Shown here: positions 8,212 through 16,200 of the stretch, in pieces
How the letters are laid out: every line of letters starts with the position of its first letter
Position numbering within the stretch: position 1 is the stretch's first letter
Assembly (NCBI GenBank): GCA_005777155.1
Contig: SXNM01000040.1
Coordinates: 1 to 38,208, forward strand
DNA length: 38,208 bases
Source of the DNA: Pseudomonadota bacterium
GTDB taxonomy: Bacteria > Myxococcota_A > UBA9042
Reading direction: 5' to 3'
Program-made: the position numbers and the translations under genes
The notes under the pieces: generated by a model
The model's input: the letters and a program-made list of their open reading frames with translations, nothing else
Told to the model about the DNA's origin: nothing
The model's database searches: none

Positions 8212-9387
8212 ATGGCTACGTCCTACTTGTCACCTGGTGTCTACGTGGAAGAAGTGGATCGCGGCACCAAGCCGCTCGAGATGGTCGGCACCAGCACGGT
8301 CGCCTTCCTCGGCGAGTGCGCGGTGGGCCCGGTCCACGAGCCGATCCTTTGCACCAACTGGTCGCAGTACACCAAGCACTTCGGCGACTTCCAAAACAGC
8401 GAGTACCTCGCTCACGCGGTGTACGGCTTCTTCAACAATGGCGGCTCGCGCTGCTTCGTGCTCAACACCGGCACCTTCGAGGACGCCACCAAGAACGCGC
8501 CCGAGGGCCGCAAGCCGGCCAGCAAGGCCGCGCTCTACATCGGCAGCGACAACGGCCCGGGCACCCGCACCGGCCTCAAGGCGCTCGAGGACATCGACGA
8601 GGTCAACGTCGTCTGCGTCCCCGGCCAGACCGACCCCGTGATCCAGGACGCCGTGCTCACCCACTGCGAGAACATGCGCTACCGGTTCGCCATCCTCGAC
8701 AGCCCCGAGGTCATCGAGAAGGGCGGCGTCGACAAGCTGCCGAAGCCGCGCGACAGCAAGTACGGCGCCTACTACTTCCCCTGGGTCGAGGTCTACGACC
8801 CCTTCAAGGGCAACATCTTCCAGCCGCCGAGCGGCTACATGGCCGGCGTCTACGCCCGCAGTGACGCCGAGCGCGGCGTCCACAAGGCCCCCGCCAACGA
8901 GATCGTGCGCGGCGCGATCGGCCTGAAGTACAACATCACCCGCGGCGAGCAGGACCTGCTCAACCCGAAGGGCATCAACTGCATCCGCGAGTTCCCGAAC
9001 CGCGGCATCCGCGTTTGGGGCGCCCGCACGGTCTCCTCCGACGCCAGCTGGCGCTACGTCAACGTCCGCCGCCTCTTCAACATGGTCGAGCAGTCGATCG
9101 AGCTCGGCACCCAGTGGGTGGTCTTCGAGCCGAACGATCAGCGCCTGTGGAAGCGCGTCACCCGCGACATCGGCGCCTTCCTGCTCCGCCTCTGGCGCCA
9201 GGGCGCGCTCTTCGGCAAGACCCCCGAGGAGGCCTTCTTCGTCAAGTGCGACGACGAGACCAACCCGCCCGAGGTCATCGACGCCGGCCAGATGATCTGC
9301 GAGATCGGCATGTGCCCCGTGAAGCCGGCTGAGTTTGTGATCTTCCGCATCGGCCAGATGCCCGCCGGCGGCGACGTCTCCGAGTAG
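8212..9387 (+). CDS. Contractile tail sheath protein, major form
   Basis: This 391-residue phage tail sheath protein begins with the typical SYLSPGVYVEEVDRG and a VAFLGECAVGP strand. A conserved C-terminal half (from about residue 245) contains GINCIRxFPNRGIRVWGARTVS, a YVNVRRLFN helix, TQWVVFEPND and a final baseplate/handshake strand region. It assembles as helically stacked rings around the tube and supplies contraction. The length matches compact eCIS sheaths. A strong ribosome site (GGGGAGAG) precedes the ATG, and a very stable hairpin follows the stop, which fits a gene that needs high expression. Its C-terminal half is clearly paralogous to the second sheath (GIRVWGART, FVNVRR, QWVVFE.ND shared). 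Confidence 0.95.
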   Translation: MATSYLSPGVYVEEVDRGTKPLEMVGTSTVAFLGECAVGPVHEPILCTNWSQYTKHFGDFQNSEYLAHAVYGFFNNGGSRCFVLNTGTFEDATKNAPEGRKPASKAALYIGSDNGPGTRTGLKALEDIDEVNVVCVPGQTDPVIQDAVLTHCENMRYRFAILDSPEVIEKGGVDKLPKPRDSKYGAYYFPWVEVYDPFKGNIFQPPSGYMAGVYARSDAERGVHKAPANEIVRGAIGLKYNITRGEQDLLNPKGINCIREFPNRGIRVWGARTVSSDASWRYVNVRRLFNMVEQSIELGTQWVVFEPNDQRLWKRVTRDIGAFLLRLWRQGALFGKTPEEAFFVKCDDETNPPEVIDAGQMICEIGMCPVKPAEFVIFRIGQMPAGGDVSE

Positions 9388-9398
9388 TCTTCTGCGCA

Positions 9399-9436
9399 AC
9401 CGCCCCCCGACCTCGGCGACGCGGTCGGGGGGCGGT
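9399..9436 (+). terminator. 14-bp GC hairpin after major sheath gene
   Basis: A perfect 14-bp inverted repeat (ACCGCCCCCCGACC 9399-9412, GGTCGGGGGGCGGT 9423-9436) has a 10-nt loop and lies 11 bases after the sheath stop. No T-run follows, so it may act as a partial terminator or as a 3' mRNA stabiliser, giving more sheath message than downstream message. Confidence 0.6.
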
Positions 9437-9633
9437 CGTGCCGGCCAGCGCGCCTGCCCAGGCCGTTCGGCCACCACACGCGTCCGCCCTCCGGCGCACC
9501 GGTTCCGATGCCGGGGCGCTGGCCCGGCTGCCCAGCGCAGCAGGTCCAGCGCCCCGGTCGCTTCCGGCGACCGACACGACGCAACGTCGCCCGATGTCGG
9601 CCCGCAGCAGGCCCATCACAGGGGAGTTAGGCC

Positions 9634-10005
9634 ATGGCCTTCAAGACCGAGTTCGAGTTCACGCTGCCGCGCGGAGTCGTCGACAAGGACGGCGTCGTCC
9701 ACCAGAAGGGCGTCATGCGGCTCGCGACCGCCAAGGACGAGATCCTGCCGCTGCAGGACTACCGCGTTCAGAACAACCGCGCCTACCTTGTCATCATCCT
9801 GCTCTCGCGCGTCATCACCAAGCTCGGATCGATGCAGAGCATCAATCCGTCGATTATCGAGTCGATGTTCTCGGTTGACCTCGCGTACCTGCAGGACTTC
9901 TACCGCCGAATCAACGAGGAAGGCACCTCGATGCTCAAGGTGAAGTGCCCAGAGTGCGGGCACAACTTTGAGGTCGATACCGGAGGTGGCCAGGGGGAAT
10001 CGTAA
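9634..10005 (+). CDS. Phage-tail assembly / T4-type baseplate-hub chaperone-like protein with CPECG motif
   Basis: This 123-residue protein starts with a beta strand (FKTEFEFTLPRGVVDKDG), followed by a MRLATAKDEI segment. A helical middle includes NRAYLVIILLSRVITKLGSM and the motif INPSIIESMFSVDLAYLQDFYRRIN. Near the end it has VKCPECGHNFEV, half of a zinc knuckle. This pattern fits the phage tail-assembly / T4-family baseplate-hub chaperone group found after the sheath genes in many CIS loci. The ribosome site GGGGAG (9621-9626) supports the ATG. Its last codons contain a G5 run next to an SD-like GGAGGTGG, and the next ORF starts in the -1 frame without a start codon, so part of the product may be an extended 176-residue form. 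Confidence 0.7.
   Translation: MAFKTEFEFTLPRGVVDKDGVVHQKGVMRLATAKDEILPLQDYRVQNNRAYLVIILLSRVITKLGSMQSINPSIIESMFSVDLAYLQDFYRRINEEGTSMLKVKCPECGHNFEVDTGGGQGES
9982..9997 (+). other. Candidate -1 ribosomal frameshift site (SD-like element plus G5 run)
   Basis: GGAGGTGG (9982-9989) resembles a Shine-Dalgarno site, and a run of five G follows at 9993-9997. In the chaperone frame the codons are CAG GGG GAA TCG TAA. A tRNA-Gly on GGG at 9994 can re-pair with GGG at 9993, moving translation into the -1 frame, which is open through the DUF6760-like ORF. The spacing resembles SD-stimulated -1 frameshift sites. The classical X-XXY-YYZ heptamer is not fully met, since only one tRNA re-pairs perfectly. Confidence 0.45.
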
Positions 10006-10163
10006 GCTACCCCCTGGATCGCCTGTACCAGGAGGTAGCCTATATCGCCTACCACTTCCATTGGCCGCTCGACGAGATCCTCGAGATGGAGCACCGCGAG
10101 CGGCAGACATGGGTGCGCGAGATCTCGGAGATCAACAGCGAGATCAACAAGTCGCGCAAGTAG
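9999..10163 (+). CDS. DUF6760-like small CIS protein, no canonical start codon
   Basis: The reading frame contains YPLDRLYQEVAYIAYHFHW, a WPLDEILEMEHRERQ segment and a WVREISEINSEIN tail. This is the signature I associate with the ~50-60-residue DUF6760 family, which sits after the chaperone gene in many CIS clusters. The frame is open from 9972 (after a TGA at 9969) to the TAG at 10161-10163. Between 9972 and the conserved YPLDRL there is no ATG, GTG or TTG; only an ATC (9999) or a CTG (10014) could serve. The frame is -1 relative to the upstream gene and overlaps its end. Either translation uses a non-canonical start, or the product is a frameshifted extension of the chaperone. The start given is nominal. 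Confidence 0.6.
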   Translation: MVSYPLDRLYQEVAYIAYHFHWPLDEILEMEHRERQTWVREISEINSEINKSRK

Positions 10164-10272
10164 GCGAGCAGGCGTCGGGGCCACGCAAAGGGACACTGCC
10201 GATCCGCGCAGACCCGCATCCGTGCAGTGAGCCCCGGCGAGTCGTCGAGCGAGCGGGTCAAGGAGCGAGCGC

Positions 10273-12033
10273 ATGGTGTTGAGCCGACCGCCTGGCGTCT
10301 TCATTGAGCGCGAGGCGCCGCGGGCAGCGCCTATCGGCCTGCTCCCCTCAGGCATCCCTTGCTTCTTCGGTCTCGCCGAGCGAGGGCCGACCGCAGAGCC
10401 GCTCCGCATCACGAGCCACGGCGAGTTCCGCGCCCGCTTCGGCAACCTCGACGTCGGGTCCTACCTCGACTCCGCCATCGATGGCTTCTTCCTCAACGGC
10501 GGCCAAGAATGTTACGTCGTCCGCATCGCGCACCTCTTTGAACGAGGTCGTAAGGAGATCGCGACCCGCGCCACCGCGCGCCTGCGCGACAAGTCGGGCT
10601 CAAACACCTTGCAGGTCCAAGCGATCTCCGAGGGCATGTGGGGAAACGCGATCCGCGTCTCAGTCGAGCTACCGCCCTCTAAGATCGAGACCTTCCTGAC
10701 CGTCGACGCCCACGTCGGCGACGCCAGCGTCCTAGTCAAGAGCACCTACGGCTTCGCACGGGGCACGCTTGTCCGCATTCACGACGACGACCGCGCGACC
10801 TACCGGATCCTGCAGCGCGTCGACGGCCGCACCCTGTTCTGGAACGAGCGCGAACCCCTTGAGAACGAGTTCCGCTCCGCCGCGCCGACGCTGGTCGAGC
10901 CTGTCGGGTTCGACCTGACGATTGAGACCCACAGCGATCGCGAGGTGTTTCGCGGCTTGAACCTGGCACGGCAGTCGCCGCAGTTCGCCGAGCGGGTCAT
11001 CAATCGCCGCTCGCGCCTCATCGAGGTCGCCAACCTCGACGCCATGACGCCGACCCCAGACAACTTCCCGGTACCCGTGCAGCGCGTGGCGCTCGACGGC
11101 GGCACTGACGGCCTCTACACCGTCACCGCCGAGGACTTCATCGGCGCGGACCTCGGCCCGGGTCACCGTTATGGCCTCGCAGGCATCGCCGACCTCGAAG
11201 AGGTCGACCTCCTGGTCGCGCCCGACCTTCCGTGGTGCCTACAGCGTTCCGAGGGCTTCAAGTCGTCAAAAGACATGGAGATCGTGCAGGCCGCGATGGT
11301 CGCCCAGTGTGAGGAGAAGAAGGACCGCTTCGCCATCCTCGACCTGCCGCCGGGCGAGAACCCGCGTGGCGCGATGCAGTGGCGGCGACTCTTCGACACC
11401 TCCTTCGCGGCGTTCTATTACCCCTACGTCGTGCCGGCCAACAGCCGCGTTCGCCAGCCGGTCCCGCCGAGCGGCCACGTCGCCGGCATCTACGCCCGCT
11501 GCGACGCGATGCAGGGCGTATTTCGCGCGCCGGCCAACGAGGCGCTGGAGGGCGTCGTCGACCTTGAGCTGTTTCTGCAGCAGCAAGACATCGCGATGCT
11601 CAACGCTGAGGGCATCAACTGCAGCCAGATCTTCGCTCAGCGCGGCATCCGAGTCTGGGGCGCGCGCACCGCGTCGGCCGATGGCGCCCTGGCCTTCGTC
11701 AACGTCCGCCGCACGCTGGTCGCCATCACGCGCGCCCTCTACGTCGGGCTGCAGTGGGTGGTGTTCGAGAACAACGACGAGTCGCTCTGGCGCACGATCG
11801 CCCGCGACGCCACCTTCTTCCTCGAGCAGCTCTGGCGCCAAGGCTACCTCAAGGGCGCCACCCAAGAGGAGGCCTTCCTCGTTCGCTGCGACAGCGAGAC
11901 CAACCCGCCAGGGGCGCAGAACCGAGGACAGGTCAACATCGACGTGTGGTTGGCGCCCTTCCGACCCGCCGAATACATCGGCCTGCGCGTCACGCAAGAG
12001 GTCGATGCTCTGGCCCGCGGCGATGGCACCTGA
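10273..12033 (+). CDS. Second contractile sheath protein, long form with inserted domain
   Basis: This 586-residue paralogue of the major sheath begins with SRPPGVFIEREA and keeps a GIPCFFGLAERGP strand. The C-terminal half carries GINCSQIFAQRGIRVWGART (from about residue 445), FVNVRR, LQWVVFENND and a LWRQGYLKGATQEEAF segment, all matching the shorter sheath. About 190 extra residues lie between about 85 and 285. They include SEGMWGNAIRVSVE, found in long phage sheaths, and a beta-rich stretch (FLTVDAHVGDASVLVKSTYG and onward) that probably forms an outward-facing domain. The ribosome site AAGGAG (10260-10265) is well placed for the ATG. Many eCIS carry more than one sheath; long forms tend to be minor or positioned near the baseplate. 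That role is inference here. Confidence 0.93.
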   Translation: MVLSRPPGVFIEREAPRAAPIGLLPSGIPCFFGLAERGPTAEPLRITSHGEFRARFGNLDVGSYLDSAIDGFFLNGGQECYVVRIAHLFERGRKEIATRATARLRDKSGSNTLQVQAISEGMWGNAIRVSVELPPSKIETFLTVDAHVGDASVLVKSTYGFARGTLVRIHDDDRATYRILQRVDGRTLFWNEREPLENEFRSAAPTLVEPVGFDLTIETHSDREVFRGLNLARQSPQFAERVINRRSRLIEVANLDAMTPTPDNFPVPVQRVALDGGTDGLYTVTAEDFIGADLGPGHRYGLAGIADLEEVDLLVAPDLPWCLQRSEGFKSSKDMEIVQAAMVAQCEEKKDRFAILDLPPGENPRGAMQWRRLFDTSFAAFYYPYVVPANSRVRQPVPPSGHVAGIYARCDAMQGVFRAPANEALEGVVDLELFLQQQDIAMLNAEGINCSQIFAQRGIRVWGARTASADGALAFVNVRRTLVAITRALYVGLQWVVFENNDESLWRTIARDATFFLEQLWRQGYLKGATQEEAFLVRCDSETNPPGAQNRGQVNIDVWLAPFRPAEYIGLRVTQEVDALARGDGT

Positions 12034-12352
12034 CCCATGGCCTTTGCGCCGCCCCGCTCAGGCCGGCGCGTGGCCGGGTGAATTCCATCGGCAAGGGCGT
12101 GTGACTGGCACGAGACGTGCATAGGCTCAGGGGGCGGCTCCGCAGCGGAGTCTGCGGGACAAGACCGGCGAAACGGCGCCACCCGGACAAGGAATCGCTA
12201 GCGAATCCAGGCCCGAGCGAGCATCAGGGCGCCAGACGAAGCGTGGAACCGCACGGTCAGCACGCAAGGCGGCCCACAGAGTCCTTGAGCGCCAAGCGCC
12301 AAGCGCCAACAGACGACCGCAGAACGGCAGCGAACGGAACGGGAGGCAGCAG
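12034..12352. other. Spacer between second sheath and tube genes
   Basis: In this 319-bp gap I see a small palindrome (CTCCGCAGCGGAG near 12138) and three tandem copies of the 7-mer AGCGCCA at 12288-12308. The rest is GC-rich and without a gene. The length, unusual inside an otherwise tight run, leaves room for an internal promoter feeding the tube gene, but no boxes are clear. Confidence 0.4.
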
Positions 12353-13129
12353 ATGGCATCAGCAACCGGCAAGCGTGGGACCAAGGCGGCGAGCGAAAGC
12401 GCCCAGAAGTCCTCGATCGCATTGGCCTCTGCCTCAGACGGACGCTGGGTGGACGCCGAGCCCTCCGCCACCCGCGGCGAGCTCGTCGTCCTACCCGCGG
12501 CGGCGCCCGTGCTGATCTCCGCCGATCAGGCGCTACCCACGGGACCAGCGGCCTTCAGCGGCTCCTTCACCGCCAGCGCAAGCGCCAAGATCAGTCCGGC
12601 GTCGATTAGCGCCTCGGTCTCGCTCTCGTTCGGCGGCGGCAAGTCCAAGGGCGGCGGCAAGTCCAAGGGCGCGAACTCGGTCCGGCAAGGCGACCCCGAC
12701 GTCGCCTACGCCTTCACGGTCAGCATCGGTGGCGCGCAATACGCCGAATTTGCTGAGATTGGTGGATTGTCCTGGAAGGCAGAAGCCATCCCGGTCCGCT
12801 CGGGTGGTAACAACGAGTGGAGCCACAACATGCGTGGCCCCGGCAAGTTCGAGCCGTTGACGCTCAAGCGCGGCTGGTTCGCCAGCAACGGTGAGTTCTT
12901 TGACATGATCAAGGACTCGCTGGCCGGCTCGATGCGGGGACCCAAGGGCGGACGGGTGAACCTGTCGATCACTGTCCTGAATCGCGGCTACCAGCCCATC
13001 GCTGAGTACCAGATCTTCAACGCCTTCATCACCGAGTACTCGGGGCTCGCCCTGAACTCGATGTCCAGCGCGGTCGGCTTTGAGCAGATCCGCATGGCGT
13101 ATGACTACTTCGTTTACAAGGCCGGCTGA
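12353..13129 (+). CDS. Tail tube protein (gp19/Hcp-like) with 112-residue N-terminal extension
   Basis: Residues 113-258 are a normal-length contractile-tail tube domain: DPDVAYAFTVSIGG, AEFAEIGGLSWKAEAIPVRSG, the NMRGPGKFEPLTLKRGW motif and a C-terminal AVGFEQIRMAYDYFVY strand. This protein forms the hexameric inner tube driven through the target membrane. The first 112 residues are extra. They are Ala/Ser-rich and contain SFTASASAKISPASISASVS and a duplicated GGGKSKG linker just before the domain. The only upstream Met is residue 1, and a strong GGGAGG (12338-12343) supports that start, so the extension is probably real. An ASAKIS motif (76-81) recurs in the next gene. It is the only tube gene in the window, whereas Afp/PVC have two. 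Confidence 0.9.
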   Translation: MASATGKRGTKAASESAQKSSIALASASDGRWVDAEPSATRGELVVLPAAAPVLISADQALPTGPAAFSGSFTASASAKISPASISASVSLSFGGGKSKGGGKSKGANSVRQGDPDVAYAFTVSIGGAQYAEFAEIGGLSWKAEAIPVRSGGNNEWSHNMRGPGKFEPLTLKRGWFASNGEFFDMIKDSLAGSMRGPKGGRVNLSITVLNRGYQPIAEYQIFNAFITEYSGLALNSMSSAVGFEQIRMAYDYFVYKAG

Positions 13130-13256
13130 AGCAGGGCGGTGGTCCGCGCCTGGGGTATGGTCACCCCAGTCGAGGGCGCCGCTGAGGACAGGAGACGCCA
13201 GCGCGCCTCCAACCGCGTGACAGCAGGCCAGTGTAGAGACCAGCGCGAGGTGCCCC

Positions 13257-16200
13257 GTGGTGGATCCGACCGCGAATAACCCGGAGAACAAGCCATCCGA
13301 CCCTACCCAGGGCGCGGCGGGCGTCGGCGCTGCCGGAGGCGATCCGGGCGTCCTGACCCTGCACCACGGCCTGATGACGCGCTGGGCCACTGACGCCATG
13401 CTCGCCCACGCCGACACCTCCAGCTCCTTCGGCCAGGGCTCCAGCGCCCTGCTCGGCAGCTTGGCCGGGCGCGCCGCATTGCCGGCGAGTTTCAGCAGCG
13501 ACGCTTTTCAGATCGCGACCTTGCTGGCCTCGTCTCCCCGCCTCTCCCGCGCCGGCGGCCCCGAGATCCGTAGCCTCGCCGTCGGTGAGGTCGCTGACCT
13601 CGTCCAGATCGTGCTGGAGCAAGAAGAGGCCGCCCTGGAGGCAGCGCTCGCAGCCAGCGCCGCTCGTGGTCGTCCTGGCCGCAAGCCGACCGCCAAGCGC
13701 GCCCCAGCCAAAGCGACGACCGCCGCGCCGCGGACAGAAGCCGCTCCTGCAGCGACCAGCACCCCCGCCCGGGCCGCAGCGCCTATGCAGACCCGCAAGT
13801 TGGCGGCCCTGCGTCGGGCGCTCCAGGCCATGCGCGTCGAGGCGGCAGAGGTTGCACGTACGACAGCGGCGGGGGCACTGACGACAGGGGGCGACGCCGC
13901 CCTGACCGGCATCGACTCCGATGTCAGCGTCGGTGCCAACGTGGGCGTCACCGGGGCCGCGAAGTCCAAGGTGGGTCTCGACCTGGGGTCAATGAGCCCC
14001 AACGCTGCCTCGGCGCTCGCCAGGACCGAGAGAGTCGGCGGCGATGGGCTGCGCGCCACCTTGGCCGTGCTGCGTGGCAGCGCCGCCGTGCGTGGGATGC
14101 CTGCGACTTTCAGCGCAGGGAACCCCGTGAGCTTGATGGACGCCAGCGTCGCGCAAGCTGGCAGCTTCCAGTTTGGCAGCCGCGCGCTGCGGTTGGCAGA
14201 GCAGAGTGCCGAGCGTGCGCTCCTGGTCCCCGGCCTTGAGGCTGCGCTGTCGCCGGCCGCAGGCGAGGCCACCGCCCGCGTCGCCGCGCGGCTTCGCCGA
14301 CCGACCGAGGCAGGCCCAGCGACTCTGGCGCCTCGCGCTCCGAGCGCCGTCGAGCGCGCCGCGTCGGCGGCAGCACCGCAGAGCCAGGCTCGCCGGACCG
14401 CAGAAGTCGCCTTGAACGCACTGGCTCGGCCCCTTGGCGCTGGTCCCGACCGTGGGACGCTGACGCCGAGCACCTCGCCGAGCGCGCAGGCATCGTCGCG
14501 CCCTGAGGCGCGGTCGTGGGCTTCCGGGACGCTAGGCGGGCCGCTGCCGGCGTTGACCGGAGCGGTGCGCGGCGCCGCCGGGTTGCTGCAGCGCGCCGCC
14601 GCTGGGTTGACCGCTTGGGCTGGCTCGTCAGCGGGTGACGAGGCGCTGCCGAGCGCCCTGCGCGCCCTTCAGCCGCTCGCAGAGGGCCCGGCGCTCACCG
14701 CGCTGCGGCCGATGGCCAGCGACACTGGGGCGACGCGCGCATGGATGGGCGCCAGCGAGGCGCTGCTGCGCGGCGCACCCGCTACCACCGTCCAGGGATA
14801 CCGTGGCCTCGAGGCCGGCGCGGGCGCTTGGCTCGACCTCGGCGCCGAGACCGCTGAGCCGCCGGCGATTCGCGCTGTGCAGGGCCGAGCCGCCGCGACG
14901 CCGGCCTGGATCGCGCCCCTCACGCAGAGCAGGACCGCGCCGTCGGCCTCGCCTCTGGCGGGACGTCCGACCACGGGCAGCGCGGCGGATCTCCGACGTC
15001 CCTCGGCGCCGGGCGCCAGCGCGCTTGCCATAGCGACCGCAGCGGCGGCGGCGCGCTCAGGCGCCTTGGCGCCTCAGATCGCCGGAGGCGCTGGCCTCTC
15101 CGCCTACGGCTGGGCCGCCCGCCTTGGCGAGCGCGTCGCCCTCGGCCTTGAGCCGTTGGCGCCGGCGCCGGACCTTCCGCACGCCGCCCTCGCGCGGCAG
15201 ACGTTGCCAGCTGTCTCCTCTGCGATCAGCGCGAACAACGTGACCAGCGCGTCGTCGCCTGCTCTCGCCACGGGGAGCGCGCTGCTGCGCCGTGCAGGCC
15301 TCATCGACGCCTCTGGGGCGTCCGACCCGACGACGGTCGGCAGCCCAGGTGGCGCGCCGTGGCAGGCCTTCGGCGCGGCGGGAGCGACGCCTCTCCGTGG
15401 ACCGCTGCTAGAGGCGGCGGGCCCCGGTGACTGGCTCGATCTCGGCGCGGAAGCGCTGGCGGAGCCGACCGTCGCCGCCATTCAGACCTTGGCGCGTGTC
15501 CGCGGCGCGAGCAAAGCTCAGGTCGCGGTGGCGGCGCCCAAGCTGCCCTCCGTCGCTGCGGCGCTCTCCTCGCTGGGCGCGGCGAGTGGGCGGCTCATCC
15601 GTGGCCCTCTGGCTGCGCGGCCGGCCTCAGGCGCTGGGAGCGCAACGGCACTCCGGCCGGCTGGCGGGGTCGCGGCAGATCTCGCCGCGTCCTCTCCGAC
15701 CGCCTCCGCCTTGACCGCCTCCGCCTTGACCGCCTCCGCCTTGACCGCCTCCGCCTTGACCGCCTCCGCCTTGACCGCCTCCGCCCTGACCGCCGCCGCT
15801 GGCGCTGGACCGGCGCAGCTCGGCCACGCTGGAGCGCGCACGGCTGCGCCGGCGTGGCTTGCGGCGGCCTCAATGGCCGGGATGCGACCGCTCGACTTCG
15901 CGCTGGCGCTGCCGGGTGCGGACCAGGCTGCTGTGCTGGAGGCGCTCGGCGGTGGCCGGGTAGACGCCCTCTCGCCGTGGCTGGGCGCGCGGTCGTTGCA
16001 GCGCGCCTTCGCCAGCGCGCCGCGGGCCCTGCAGCTCGCGGACAGCGGCCCGGGCGCCATGCTCGATCTCGGCGCCGACTCGGTGGAGGCGGCGACCGCG
16101 CTGCCGACGAGCGCCAAGGCTGGCCGTCGTGGCCGTGCTGGCAAGTCCACGGCTGCCGCGGCGCCGCAGGCCATTGCTGCGCCACGGGCCCTGCCCCAGC

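Noticed and set aside
8230-9477. Long minus-strand open frame opposite the major sheath
   Set aside because: It is the high-GC antisense shadow of a recognised gene, Val/Asp/Leu-rich without motifs.
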